A stretch of 48,290 nt of DNA, from assembly GCA_030684415.1 (NCBI GenBank), contig JAUXNL010000009.1, forward strand, positions 1-48,290, in the 5' to 3' direction. The translations under genes and the position numbers were made by a program. Within the stretch, counting starts at the first letter, position 1. Each line of letters begins with the position of its first letter. The notes under the pieces were generated by a model. That model was not told the DNA's origin, did not search any database, and saw nothing but the letters and a program-made list of their open reading frames with translations. Shown one piece after another: positions 16,979 to 24,815 of the stretch. The stretch comes from Moraxellaceae bacterium. GTDB taxonomy: Bacteria > Pseudomonadota > Gammaproteobacteria > Pseudomonadales > Moraxellaceae.

Positions 16979-17162
16979 GCCTACCCAGGGGAGAGGATAT
17001 GCCGACGTGATCACAGCCCGCAATGAGGTTGTGCCGCCTGATGTCCCCGCCTTGCGCGAGTCGTCCGGAGGCAGATCGTGGAGTGGCAATGGGGTGGCTA
17101 CCGAAGCAGTGGCGCTGGTGGGCCGAATGAGTATCCTGCCATGCGCATCATGGGGCTGAACG

Positions 17163-19679
17163 TTGGCGACCTCCCAAGAATTGATCCTCCGCCTCAGCGA
17201 CATTCGGACCACCGCGGGCAATGAGGCCGATGTCCGCTTCAAAGTCATCGACGATGTCCTCACTCATCTTCTTGGATGGGAGAAAACCGACTTCGAGCAT
17301 GAGGAACGGGTGTCGGAGGACGGGAAGGACTTCTTCCTCGACTATCTCATCACCACTGCACAGACCTCACTTCTTGTGGAGGCGAAGCGTCTCCAGATCG
17401 ATTTCTCCCGAGTGCCAACAGGCCGCGCTCCGCTCAAGGGCTCCTGGCTGAAGGGCGACCTTAAGAAAGCGGTCAACCAAGCGCGAGACTATGGCCGTAA
17501 ACGAGGGGTGGGCTTTTGCGCGGTCACCAACGGTGACGCGTGGATCATCTTCCCGATCAACCGGCGGGATCTGGTTAGTTTTGAGGATACCTATGCAATC
17601 GCGTTCTCAGACGCCGGGATCGCGCTTGAGACTGATTTCGATGACTTTAAGTCGCTGCTTTCCCGGGAAGCTGTAATCGACGGCAGCCTCGAACAAGCCC
17701 TGCTCGGAGGCGACAGCAATCAAACGGACAACCGGCGCCTCAATCGAATCTATGATAGCTCCTTCTCGAAAATCAATCGGACCACGATGTTCTCCTCAAT
17801 CGAGGATGAGATCGTCACGGCCTTTGCAGAGGAGCTGGTGGCGAAGAACCCCGAGCTTCTCCAAAAGGCGTATGTAGAAACCGCTGACCGCATCAAGTTC
17901 GATGAGCGGGTCAAGATGGCCGTGCTACGCCGGGAGCAGGTAATCAACACGCGCCCCATGCGGCCTGTGGGGCGCACCGGCGTAACTCCCGCAGCAGCAA
18001 GGGTCATCAGTACCCAAGTAAAAAATCAATCTGTCGCCCTACTGACCCTGGGGCTTGTCGGTGCGGGAAAGACAACGTTCCTGAACTACGTCGCCAACGT
18101 CAGCGGCAACAGATATTTCGATCAAGAGAAACCGAAACCAAGTGCGCACTGGCTCTATATCGATTTTCGATCCTACTCGAAATCGGTAAGCCCTCGGGAC
18201 TTCATCTACGAGGCTCTGTTTGAGTACATCGGAGATAACCCCACGCTGGGTGATTACGAGAAGACAATCAAAAATGCCTATGAGGGCGAAATCGCCGCGC
18301 TTACTCGCGGGCCTCTCGCCGTGATGAAGGGAAATCAGCAAGCGATTGATGCCAAGATTGCTGAGCTGCTCCTGAAGGAATACGAGGAGAAGGTGCCCTA
18401 TGTGCGCCGTATCCTCTCCCATGCATCGAAAACTACGCCGCTCTTCCTGGTTATCGACAACGTCGACCAGATTGAAGAAGGCAGCATCCAAGAGGGCATT
18501 TTCCTTGAGGCGATTGCTGTTGCGAGGGAGGGTGGCCTCAACCTCGTGCTTGCCATGCGGGACGCCACCTACGTCAAGAACCGTTCGTCCGCTGTCTTCG
18601 ACGCCTTCACCTTCGACGCGATCTACATTGATCCGCCTCACATTCAGTCGGTGCTGTCGAAACGCTTTGCGATTGCTGAGCATCTCCTCAGAGGAAAGTC
18701 GTTCGACCTCGTAACTGACGGGGGGGCGAAGGTTACGATTACAGACGCTTCGCGGGTTGTGCAGATGCTCAGCGCTAGCGTTTTGGGCACTGAAGTCGGA
18801 AATTTGATCGAGGTGTCAGCGACCGGGGACGTCCGCCTTGCGTTGCAGATGACGAAACAGTTTCTCCAGTTTGGATATTCCACTTCTTACCGGGCGTTCC
18901 AGGCGTTCGAGCGCACCGGCACCTATCGCTTCCCGATCCATGAGGCCGTGAGGGCAATCATGTTCGGCAACCAATCGATCTATCGGGACGAGTTCTCGCC
19001 CTTCCTCAACCCCTTTGACGCGAAGACCGGGCGGTCAGAAAGCCAGTTCCTCCGCCTTTACATCATGAGCGCATTGGTTAGTGCCGCTTCGACGAAGACC
19101 TTTCAGGGCTTGGAGGCTGGAGAGATTGTCTCGAGCCTTGAAAAAATGGGGTTCAGCCAACGGATCACCAATAAAGTGATTGCCGACCTAATCGCGGGGC
19201 GGTTGTGCTTCTCGCGTTCTCACCAAGAATACACTTTGGAGAGTGTTCTGGTCCCCAGTCGCCTGTGCGGTTACATCGTTCGCGACCTGATTGGAAAGAT
19301 GATATTCCTAGAGAACGCCCTATTCGATACGTTCATTTATGATGATATCGTCTGGGATTCGATCAAGAAAAAGATGAAGACTGTGTATAGAGATACCAAT
19401 CCGGTATCAAAGTTCAAATTGCGTAAAGAGATTGCTTCCTTGTTTTTTGACTGGGTGGAGCAAGAAGCGCAGAAGCTTTGCGTTGAAGCGGCAAAGCGGA
19501 ACTTGGGCCCATTCTGGACAAGCAACCCGATTTCGCGCCTCCGCGTTGATTTCAACGCCGAGCTTGAGAGAGCTCTTCGTTCGGCGGTTGCGAACTACGG
19601 TACGGATCGGGAGAAGGAACTTATGGGGCTGCCGCTGTTCCGTGACCCACATTATACGGCGAAGCGGGCTGGCAAGTGA
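17163..19679 (+). CDS. HsdR-N-like nuclease domain fused to a P-loop NTPase (putative defence protein)
   Basis: This 838-aa protein begins with a PD-(D/E)xK domain of the type I restriction HSDR_N kind. RFKVIDDVLTHLLGW is followed by FFLDYLI (Asp60) and LLVEAKR (Glu73, Lys75). A linker leads to an NTPase with Walker A GLVGAGKT (about 297-304) and Walker B LFLVIDNVDQ (about 427-436), with the acidic pair and context seen in STAND/KAP-like ATPases. A helical C-terminal half of about 350 residues could be a sensor. The start is TTG at 17163, with a purine-rich GGGG seven bases upstream. It lies 184 bp behind the caspase gene on the same strand. Together with the nuclease-NTPase architecture, this suggests antiviral or plasmid defence. 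It is not one of the named systems I can identify with confidence. Confidence 0.78.
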   Translation: MATSQELILRLSDIRTTAGNEADVRFKVIDDVLTHLLGWEKTDFEHEERVSEDGKDFFLDYLITTAQTSLLVEAKRLQIDFSRVPTGRAPLKGSWLKGDLKKAVNQARDYGRKRGVGFCAVTNGDAWIIFPINRRDLVSFEDTYAIAFSDAGIALETDFDDFKSLLSREAVIDGSLEQALLGGDSNQTDNRRLNRIYDSSFSKINRTTMFSSIEDEIVTAFAEELVAKNPELLQKAYVETADRIKFDERVKMAVLRREQVINTRPMRPVGRTGVTPAAARVISTQVKNQSVALLTLGLVGAGKTTFLNYVANVSGNRYFDQEKPKPSAHWLYIDFRSYSKSVSPRDFIYEALFEYIGDNPTLGDYEKTIKNAYEGEIAALTRGPLAVMKGNQQAIDAKIAELLLKEYEEKVPYVRRILSHASKTTPLFLVIDNVDQIEEGSIQEGIFLEAIAVAREGGLNLVLAMRDATYVKNRSSAVFDAFTFDAIYIDPPHIQSVLSKRFAIAEHLLRGKSFDLVTDGGAKVTITDASRVVQMLSASVLGTEVGNLIEVSATGDVRLALQMTKQFLQFGYSTSYRAFQAFERTGTYRFPIHEAVRAIMFGNQSIYRDEFSPFLNPFDAKTGRSESQFLRLYIMSALVSAASTKTFQGLEAGEIVSSLEKMGFSQRITNKVIADLIAGRLCFSRSHQEYTLESVLVPSRLCGYIVRDLIGKMIFLENALFDTFIYDDIVWDSIKKKMKTVYRDTNPVSKFKLRKEIASLFFDWVEQEAQKLCVEAAKRNLGPFWTSNPISRLRVDFNAELERALRSAVANYGTDREKELMGLPLFRDPHYTAKRAGK

Positions 19680-19759
19680 CCCCATGACCGCAGCGACAGC
19701 AAAGACCGCAGCCTAAGTACAGGATTTTGCTTCAGGGGGGGTGCCCGGCTCCGAACGTA

Positions 19760-19808
19760 GGCGGCTGCAGTAGCCCTTCTGCTAAGCTCGGAAAAGCTGC
19801 TAGCCGCC
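19760..19808 (+). ncRNA. Candidate IS110 bridge RNA stem upstream of the transposase
   Basis: GGCGGCTGCAG (19760-19770) pairs with CTGC and AGCCGCC (19797-19808), forming 11 base pairs with one bulged T. The enclosed loop contains a smaller AGCT/AGCT hairpin. IS110-group elements transcribe a structured bridge RNA from the non-coding end upstream of the transposase, which specifies target and donor sites. Position and structure fit this. The full RNA probably spans more of 19690-19890, and the pairing loops are not assigned. Confidence 0.5.
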
Positions 19809-19893
19809 AAGTCACGAAAGTCCGCTTCTGATGCCGTGGACGGCTCCCCATCACTCGCCGCAGCATAGGGCTCGGCAAAGATGGAGGTGCGCC

Positions 19894-20922
19894 ATGGAAG
19901 GAGTGGTCACGGTGGGATTGGACATCGCCAAGTCGGTGTTTCAGGTCCACGGAGTCGATGCGGCCGGACAAGTGGTCGTGCAGCGCAAGCTTACGCGAGC
20001 GAAGCTGATCCCGTTCTTCGAGAAGCTGCCGCCTTGCCTGGTAGGGATCGAAGCCTGCGCCACGGCGCATCACTGGGGGCGTCGGCTAACCGAGCTGGGC
20101 CACCAGGTGAAGCTGATGCCGCCCTCGTACGTGAAGCCGTACCTGAAGCGGCAGAAGAACGACGCGGCCGATGCGGAGGCGATCTGTGAGGCCGTGACCC
20201 GGCCGACCATGCGCTTTGTCGAGGTGAAGGGCCCCGAGCAGCAGAGCGTTCTTGTGATCCATCGGACCCGGATGACCTTGATGCGACACAGGATCGAGCT
20301 GTCCAACACGATCAGGGCGCATATGGCCGAGTTTGGTCTGGTGGCGCCGATCGGTCGGATCGGGCTGCAGGGCCTGGTCGGGATCATCCGCGACGCGGCC
20401 GACGAGCGTGTGCCGGAGCACGCCAGGATCTGCCTGAAGCTGCTGGCCGACCAACTGGATCTGGTCAACCGCCAGGCGCTCGAGACCGACCGGCTAATCC
20501 TGGCGAGCGCTCGCGCGACTGAAGTTGGCCGCCGGCTGATGGCCGTACCCGGCGTCGGACCGGTGTTGGCCAGCGCGATGGTCGCCAGCGTGCCCGATCC
20601 TCATGCCTTCCGATCTGGCCGCAACCTTTCGGCCTGGATCGGCCTCGTACCTAAACAGAACTCGAGCGGCGGTAAGGAGCGGCTCGGCGGCATCACCAAA
20701 CAGGGCAACAGATACCTGCGCCAGTTGCTTGTTGTCGGCGCGCTCGCCGTCATCCGCTACGCCGAACGACACGGGTCGAGGCGACCCTGGCTCGTGCAGC
20801 TGATGGCGCGGCGAACCACGAAGGTCGCGGCGGTGGCGCTCGCCAACAAGACCGCCCGGATGATGTGGGCCATCATGACCAGCGGCCAGGCTTATCGAGA
20901 GCCGGAGTTGCGGACCGCGTAG
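19894..20922 (+). CDS. IS110-family transposase (DEDD)
   Basis: This 342-aa recombinase has the N-terminal RuvC-like DEDD domain: GLDIAKSVFQVHG (first Asp), GIEACATAHHWGR (Glu), and KNDAADAEAI (the Asp pair). The C-terminal Transposase_20 domain has AVPGVGPVLA and PKQNSSGGKERLGGITKQGNRYLR, which carries the serine proposed to be catalytic in this family. The start ATG at 19894 follows GGAGGTG closely. An in-frame ATG at 19831 would extend into the region that should hold the non-coding end. The gene is intact, so the element may still be mobile. Confidence 0.92.
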   Translation: MEGVVTVGLDIAKSVFQVHGVDAAGQVVVQRKLTRAKLIPFFEKLPPCLVGIEACATAHHWGRRLTELGHQVKLMPPSYVKPYLKRQKNDAADAEAICEAVTRPTMRFVEVKGPEQQSVLVIHRTRMTLMRHRIELSNTIRAHMAEFGLVAPIGRIGLQGLVGIIRDAADERVPEHARICLKLLADQLDLVNRQALETDRLILASARATEVGRRLMAVPGVGPVLASAMVASVPDPHAFRSGRNLSAWIGLVPKQNSSGGKERLGGITKQGNRYLRQLLVVGALAVIRYAERHGSRRPWLVQLMARRTTKVAAVALANKTARMMWAIMTSGQAYREPELRTA

Positions 20923-21404
20923 AAAGATCCGGCGCCGCTGCGCCGGCCAGGTTTGGGAAGGGCGACGAAGGAGTGATGTGATCCGGTCGAACCGGGAAGC
21001 GGGAAAACCCAGCGCGCCAGAGGGCCTTGAGCCCGTGCTTTTGGTCGGGACCCAGCTTCGCGGAGGGCATCATGGCCAGCGGCCCATGCGCCGCACCAAC
21101 AGGTCGAAGACATGGCCGCACCGACCAGCTGTCACAGAACTCTCAGATCAACCTTGCCAACGGGGAGCCGTCCAGACATGGCGCACAGTGGCTTGCCTTG
21201 ATCACCTCGAAGGCAGCTACCCAGAGGGAAACGGCATTCTGCCAGACTTGGTGAGACCGCCCGATTGTAGAGGGCCGAATTGCCGAGCGGAGGGAATAAC
21301 CCCCGGCGGGGCCACCAGGCCACTTTGCCGGAGCGGCCTTCATCAGATGGGCTGGAATGTCACCACCGGCCAGGGCGTTATATTGTTGAATTTATTGAAG
21401 AAGG
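20923..21404. other. 482-bp gap between the IS110 transposase and tRNA-Thr
   Basis: The gap begins with the IS110 right-hand non-coding end. The rest contains short open frames on both strands without ribosome sites or recognised domains. A late AT-rich stretch (about 21370-21400) precedes the 3' end of tRNA-Thr. It would be the last part of the accessory region before the integration junction. Confidence 0.4.
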
Positions 21405-21480
21405 TGGTGCCGCTTAGGTGACTCGAACACCTGACCCCATCATTACGAATGATGTGCTCTACCAGCTGAGCTAAAGCGGC
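21405..21480 (-). tRNA. tRNA-Thr (anticodon CGT)
   Basis: The complement folds as a full cloverleaf of 73 bases plus an encoded CCA (21405-21407). The acceptor GCCGCTT pairs with AAGCGGC and the D-arm contains GCTCAGCTGGTAGAGC. The anticodon stem ATCAT/ATGAT flanks the loop TCGTA with CGT at 21447-21445. The T-arm is AGGTGTTCGAGTCACCT. It reads ACG threonine codons. A truncated second copy lies 124 bases upstream on the same strand (21566-21604), so this copy is probably the functional gene. Confidence 0.95.
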
Positions 21481-21483
21481 CTC

Positions 21484-21505
21484 TTACCCTACTATTACCC
21501 TACTA
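21484..21505. repeat. Tandem 11-bp direct repeat between the two tRNA-Thr copies
   Basis: TTACCCTACTA occurs twice back to back, at 21484-21494 and 21495-21505. It is AT-rich relative to the surroundings and lies between the intact tRNA and the truncated copy. Short tandem repeats beside a junction are typical of integrase arm-binding sites, but that role is only inferred here. Confidence 0.6.
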
Positions 21506-21565
21506 ATTCAACCGTCTCCGGCCCAACCAGTTGTGAACACACAGCAATTTCGCGGAAGACCGCTA

Positions 21566-21604
21566 ATTACGAATGCGGTGCTCTACCGGCTGAGCTAAAG
21601 CGGC
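21566..21604 (-). pseudogene. Truncated tRNA-Thr: 5' half up to the anticodon loop
   Basis: The complement of 21604-21566 matches the 5' half of the neighbouring tRNA-Thr with three mismatches in 39 bases. Similarity ends directly after CATTCGTAAT, in the anticodon loop/stem. What follows (TAGCGGTCTTCC) does not form the tRNA 3' half. This is what remains when an integrase recombines in an anticodon loop and the element fails to restore the 3' half. The core ATTACGAATG is shared with 21442-21451. Confidence 0.8.
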
Positions 21605-21635
21605 CCTTTGTGAGAAGGCGTCCCGGAAGGGAGGC

Positions 21636-23162
21636 CTATTTAGCGGGGCGGGCAGCGCTTGCCAAGCGTCGACGTCGCGGAGTCGGCGGGCGCGGCGCCG
21701 GGTCGTCGGCGGGCGGTCTCGGACTGTCGGGCACGCCGGGGTCGTCCGGGATCGGCATCACGGCCGCGTCGCCCTCCGCGGCGCGCACGAACGGCGTCGA
21801 TTCGATGTAGGCGGCCGGCAGTTCGGGCAGGTCGCTGAGCCCGCGCTCGCGGCGCTCGAAGCGTGGATGGATCAGCTCGCCGGTCTCGCCATAGGTCGCC
21901 ACCAGCCGGGTCCAGTCCTCGGGACGGTAGGCGAAGGCGCGGCCCTCGGGATCGAGGTCGGACCAGTCCGGCTCCTGCGGCGCGGCGCCGCCCCGGGCGA
22001 TCCAGGCCCGGGCCTCGTCGACGGCGCCTGCGGCATTGGCGGCGCGGGCCTGCAGCCCGGCCAGCCGCTGGGTCAGGGGCTCGGCCTCGAGCGTGCGGGC
22101 CGCCTCGCGGGCGACGCCTACCTCGCCGGCGATCAGCGCCTGCTCGACCTTGAGGATGCGGCTCTCGCGCGCCTCGGCGTTGAGCGCCGCCAGGCCAGCC
22201 AGCCGCTTGGCGCGCTCGCGCGGGGTCTCGTCGGTGCGCAGGTCGCGATAGGCCAGCCACAGGGCCGGATGCGGCCGGCCCTTCCAGGCGCCCTCGATCA
22301 GCCCGGCGGCCCGGGTGGCCTTGCCGTCGGCGACCAGCAGCCGGGCGGCCATCACGACACCGGGGGCGAAATCGGGTTTCAGCTTCGCCGACTGCAGCGC
22401 GAAATCGAGGGCCTGGGCCCGGAGCCGCTCCTGCGGGTCGGACTCGAAGCTGGCGGCGGAGGCGGCGAGCAGGGCGGCGCGGGTGCGGTCGGCGACGATC
22501 GGCGAGACGATCTTGCGCTCCTGGGCCCCGGTGACGAGGTCCAGAGCCGCGGCCCAGTCACCCGCTTCCAGTCGCGCCTCAAGCAGGGCGCGCCAGGCCC
22601 AGCGCGCCGTCTTGGCCAGACCATAGGCGCTCTGGGCGTGGCGGATGGCGGCGGCGCGATCGCCCTCGGTCTGGGCGGCCTGCATCAGGCCCTTGAGGCC
22701 GGCCAGCCGCATGTCCGGAAAGCCGAGCATGGCGGAGTAGGCGGCCTTGGCGGCGGGCAGGTCGCCGGCCGCCTCCGCCGCCTGCGCGGCCAGCACCCGG
22801 ACCAGGGCCGGGGCGTCATCGGCCAGTTCGGCGGACTTCTGCGCCAGGCGGCGCGCCTCCGAACCATCCCCTGCGGCGGCGGCGAGGAACCCCCGCGCCA
22901 GCGCCTCCTGCCCCTGTTTGCGACGCGACTCGACGCGAGCCCGGGCGGCGCGTTGCGGCGCCTCGAGAATCCACTTCAGGACATTCCAGAAGATCGTCGC
23001 CAGCAGCGACACGAACAGCACCAGCAGCGCGGCGCCGGCGGCGGTCATGTCAACCTGCCAGCCGAACCACAGCAGTCGGGCCGAGCCGGCGTCGCCGCCC
23101 AGCGCCAGGGTCGCGACGGCGAAGGCCGCGACGAGGAAGAGGACCGTGGCGACCCGGATCAT
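21636..23162 (-). CDS. hemY: HemY-like membrane protein with TPR-type repeats
   Basis: The 508-aa protein has two N-terminal membrane segments: IRVATVLFLVAAFAVATLAL, and AAGAALLVLFVSLLATIFWN. These are followed by the conserved W-x-x-x-AP stretch (ILEAPQRAARAR) and a long Ala-rich helical-repeat region. This is the HemY_N/TPR family found in proteobacterial heme operons, which is distinct from protoporphyrinogen oxidase. Its biochemical role is uncertain. The C-terminus ends in a Pro-rich, basic tail. The start ATG at 23162 overlaps the preceding stop as ATGA. It is the last gene of the hemC-hemD-mitofilin-like-hemY operon, and its frame stays open upstream only as a shadow of the preceding gene. 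Confidence 0.85.
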   Translation of the reverse strand: MIRVATVLFLVAAFAVATLALGGDAGSARLLWFGWQVDMTAAGAALLVLFVSLLATIFWNVLKWILEAPQRAARARVESRRKQGQEALARGFLAAAAGDGSEARRLAQKSAELADDAPALVRVLAAQAAEAAGDLPAAKAAYSAMLGFPDMRLAGLKGLMQAAQTEGDRAAAIRHAQSAYGLAKTARWAWRALLEARLEAGDWAAALDLVTGAQERKIVSPIVADRTRAALLAASAASFESDPQERLRAQALDFALQSAKLKPDFAPGVVMAARLLVADGKATRAAGLIEGAWKGRPHPALWLAYRDLRTDETPRERAKRLAGLAALNAEARESRILKVEQALIAGEVGVAREAARTLEAEPLTQRLAGLQARAANAAGAVDEARAWIARGGAAPQEPDWSDLDPEGRAFAYRPEDWTRLVATYGETGELIHPRFERRERGLSDLPELPAAYIESTPFVRAAEGDAAVMPIPDDPGVPDSPRPPADDPAPRPPTPRRRRLASAARPAK

Positions 23163-24031
23163 GGCTGCTCCCGGCTGACGTCCACCAGGTCGCTGATGGC
23201 GCGGGAACGGACCGCCGCCACCTGGCGGTCGACGGCGACACGCTGCAGCGCGCGGGACTGCCAGGGCGCCATGGCTTGCGCCGCCGTCGGCGGCAGGTCG
23301 CGCAGCAGGGTCAGGGCGCCGGCGATGTCGCCCTCGGCCACGGCCGCGTCGGCCCGCGCCAGAACGGCGTCGGGCGCGTCGCCCGTGGTCGTTCCCACCT
23401 GCCGGATGGTGACGATGGAGGACAGGGCGTGCCGCAGCCTCGCCAGGAAACCGCCCGCCTCGCCCGGATCGCGGGCGGCGATGGAGGCCTTGGCGGCGGC
23501 AGTGTCGAACTCGGCGGCCAGAGCCGCCCGGCTGGGCGCGCCGCCCTCGGCGAACGGTTTCAGGGCGCGAACCTCGGCCGACAGCGGCATCAGCCGCTCC
23601 AGCGCCGCCAACTCGGCGTCGAAGGGACCAGAGCCTTGCGTCGCCTCGGCCAGCGAGGCGGCGGCGAGGGCGGCCGCGGCGGCGTTGACCGTGCGGGTCT
23701 GGCCCGCCTCCAGCGCGGCGACCCGCGCCTGCAGGGCGGTGATCTCGGCGGACGGTTCGAGCGGAGCGGACTCGTCCGGCGGCGGCGGCGCGGCGGGACG
23801 GGTCAGGCCCAGGTCGGGCAACGCCAGGACCGGCTGAACGCCGGACGCGGGATCGGCGGGCGCGGCGCCCGATATCCTCGGCCACAACCGGGCGCCGGCG
23901 ACGCCGACGGCGAAAACCACCACGACCAGCGCCAGCACCGCCCAGAAGGCGACGCCGAAGGCGCGGCGGCGGCCATAGCGGGCCGGGTCGGTCGGCGGGG
24001 TCAGCTCGGCGGGATCCGGCGCGGTGGTCAT
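23159..24031 (-). CDS. Mitofilin-family/COG4223-like membrane protein
   Basis: This 290-aa protein has a cytoplasmic N-terminus, one transmembrane helix (FWAVLALVVVVFAVGVAGARLW, about 29-50), and a Pro-rich linker. A coiled-coil-prone segment follows (ITALQARVAALEAG, about 96-109), with a helical C-terminal domain. In alphaproteobacteria this position between hemD and hemY is held by a mitofilin-like protein related to the mitochondrial inner-membrane organiser Mic60. The sequence organisation agrees. The start overlaps the hemD stop as ATGA and the stop overlaps the hemY start, so three genes are translationally linked. Confidence 0.8.
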   Translation of the reverse strand: MTTAPDPAELTPPTDPARYGRRRAFGVAFWAVLALVVVVFAVGVAGARLWPRISGAAPADPASGVQPVLALPDLGLTRPAAPPPPDESAPLEPSAEITALQARVAALEAGQTRTVNAAAAALAAASLAEATQGSGPFDAELAALERLMPLSAEVRALKPFAEGGAPSRAALAAEFDTAAAKASIAARDPGEAGGFLARLRHALSSIVTIRQVGTTTGDAPDAVLARADAAVAEGDIAGALTLLRDLPPTAAQAMAPWQSRALQRVAVDRQVAAVRSRAISDLVDVSREQP

Positions 24032-24783
24032 GGTCTGGTTTTCACAGCCCCCTTGGCGGTGGTCGGAGCGATTCCGGACCGGCCTCTGGCGATCAGATTA
24101 AGCAGCGCCGCCTCGATCGGAAACGGCGCACTGACGACTTCACGCACTTTCGCACGCGCCAGCGGTTTGGCCACGGCCGGCGACTGGCACAATAGCCGCA
24201 GATGAGCAGTGTCTCGCTTGCGCAGCGCCAGGCTCAGCGCCTTCGCCGCCCGGGGGGACTGGACCAGCACCACGTCGATGTCGGCGAGGCCATCAAGGAA
24301 GGCCGGGTCCGGCGCCGCCTCGACCGAATCATAGAGGGTGAGTCCCCTCGCCACGATGCCGGCGGCGGTCAGGTCGCCGACCAGATCGCCGGCCGGTTCG
24401 GCCGCGCCGGGGTGGAGCACGGCGCCGCCGCCGAGTTCCAGCTTGCGGGCCGCGATGCGCTGGGCCAGCGCGGCCACGTCGCCGTCGGCCGACAGCACGT
24501 CGCGAAAGCCGGCCGCCTTGACCGCCGCGGCGGTGCCGGCTCCGACCGCGAACACCTTCAGCGTCCGAGAGGGTTCAGCCGCGGCGAAGGCGCGGACGCC
24601 GTTGGCGCTGGTGAAGGCCAGGGCCGCCACGCCGTGCAGGTCGATCTGAGGCGACTCGACCGGCTCGATGCGCAGCAGCGGCGCGACCAGCGGCGTATGG
24701 CCCAGCGCGGCGACGCGCTGCGCCGTCGCCGAGGCCCCCGGCTCGGCGCGCGTGATCCAGACCCTCTGAGCCGCTGAAGACAT
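24028..24783 (-). CDS. hemD: Uroporphyrinogen-III synthase
   Basis: HemD cyclises hydroxymethylbilane to uroporphyrinogen III with inversion of ring D, the step after HemC. The 251-aa sequence has the two-lobed pattern of the family. RVWITRAEPGASATAQRV lies at the start, LAFTSANGVRAF in lobe one (the conserved TSxNGV/A segment), and LYDSVEAAPDP and VLVQSPRAAKAL in lobe two. Sequence identity in this family is generally low, but the context beside hemC is decisive. ATG at 24783 is preferred. An in-frame TTG at 24819 has its purine-rich stretch too close to act as a ribosome site. Confidence 0.9.
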   Translation of the reverse strand: MSSAAQRVWITRAEPGASATAQRVAALGHTPLVAPLLRIEPVESPQIDLHGVAALAFTSANGVRAFAAAEPSRTLKVFAVGAGTAAAVKAAGFRDVLSADGDVAALAQRIAARKLELGGGAVLHPGAAEPAGDLVGDLTAAGIVARGLTLYDSVEAAPDPAFLDGLADIDVVLVQSPRAAKALSLALRKRDTAHLRLLCQSPAVAKPLARAKVREVVSAPFPIEAALLNLIARGRSGIAPTTAKGAVKTRP

Positions 24784-24815
24784 GGCGCGCACCCTGCTAC
24801 CGGCGGCAGCCGGGA

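Larger units (their letters stand above)
19680..21000 (+). mobile_element. IS110-family insertion sequence (ends not exactly placed)
   Basis: The element consists of the transposase gene at 19894-20922 with long non-coding flanks on both sides. It sits immediately after the NTPase gene. IS110 elements lack clear terminal repeats and target duplications, so the tips cannot be fixed from one copy. An 8-bp subterminal inverted repeat, CATCACTC (19849-19856) and GAGTGATG (20971-20978), brackets the gene. Boundaries given here are approximate. Confidence 0.7.

Noticed and set aside
17007..17159. 50-codon frame between the caspase and NTPase genes
   Set aside because: It begins with a GTG, lacks a convincing ribosome site and has no recognisable pattern. 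It is more likely leader sequence.
20978..21421. 147-aa frame between the IS110 transposase and tRNA-Thr
   Set aside because: No domain and no good ribosome site. It runs into the tRNA gene.
21867..23837. 656-aa antisense frame over hemY and the mitofilin-like gene
   Set aside because: Its sequence is Gly/Gln/Arg-rich shadow of two well-supported genes on the other strand.
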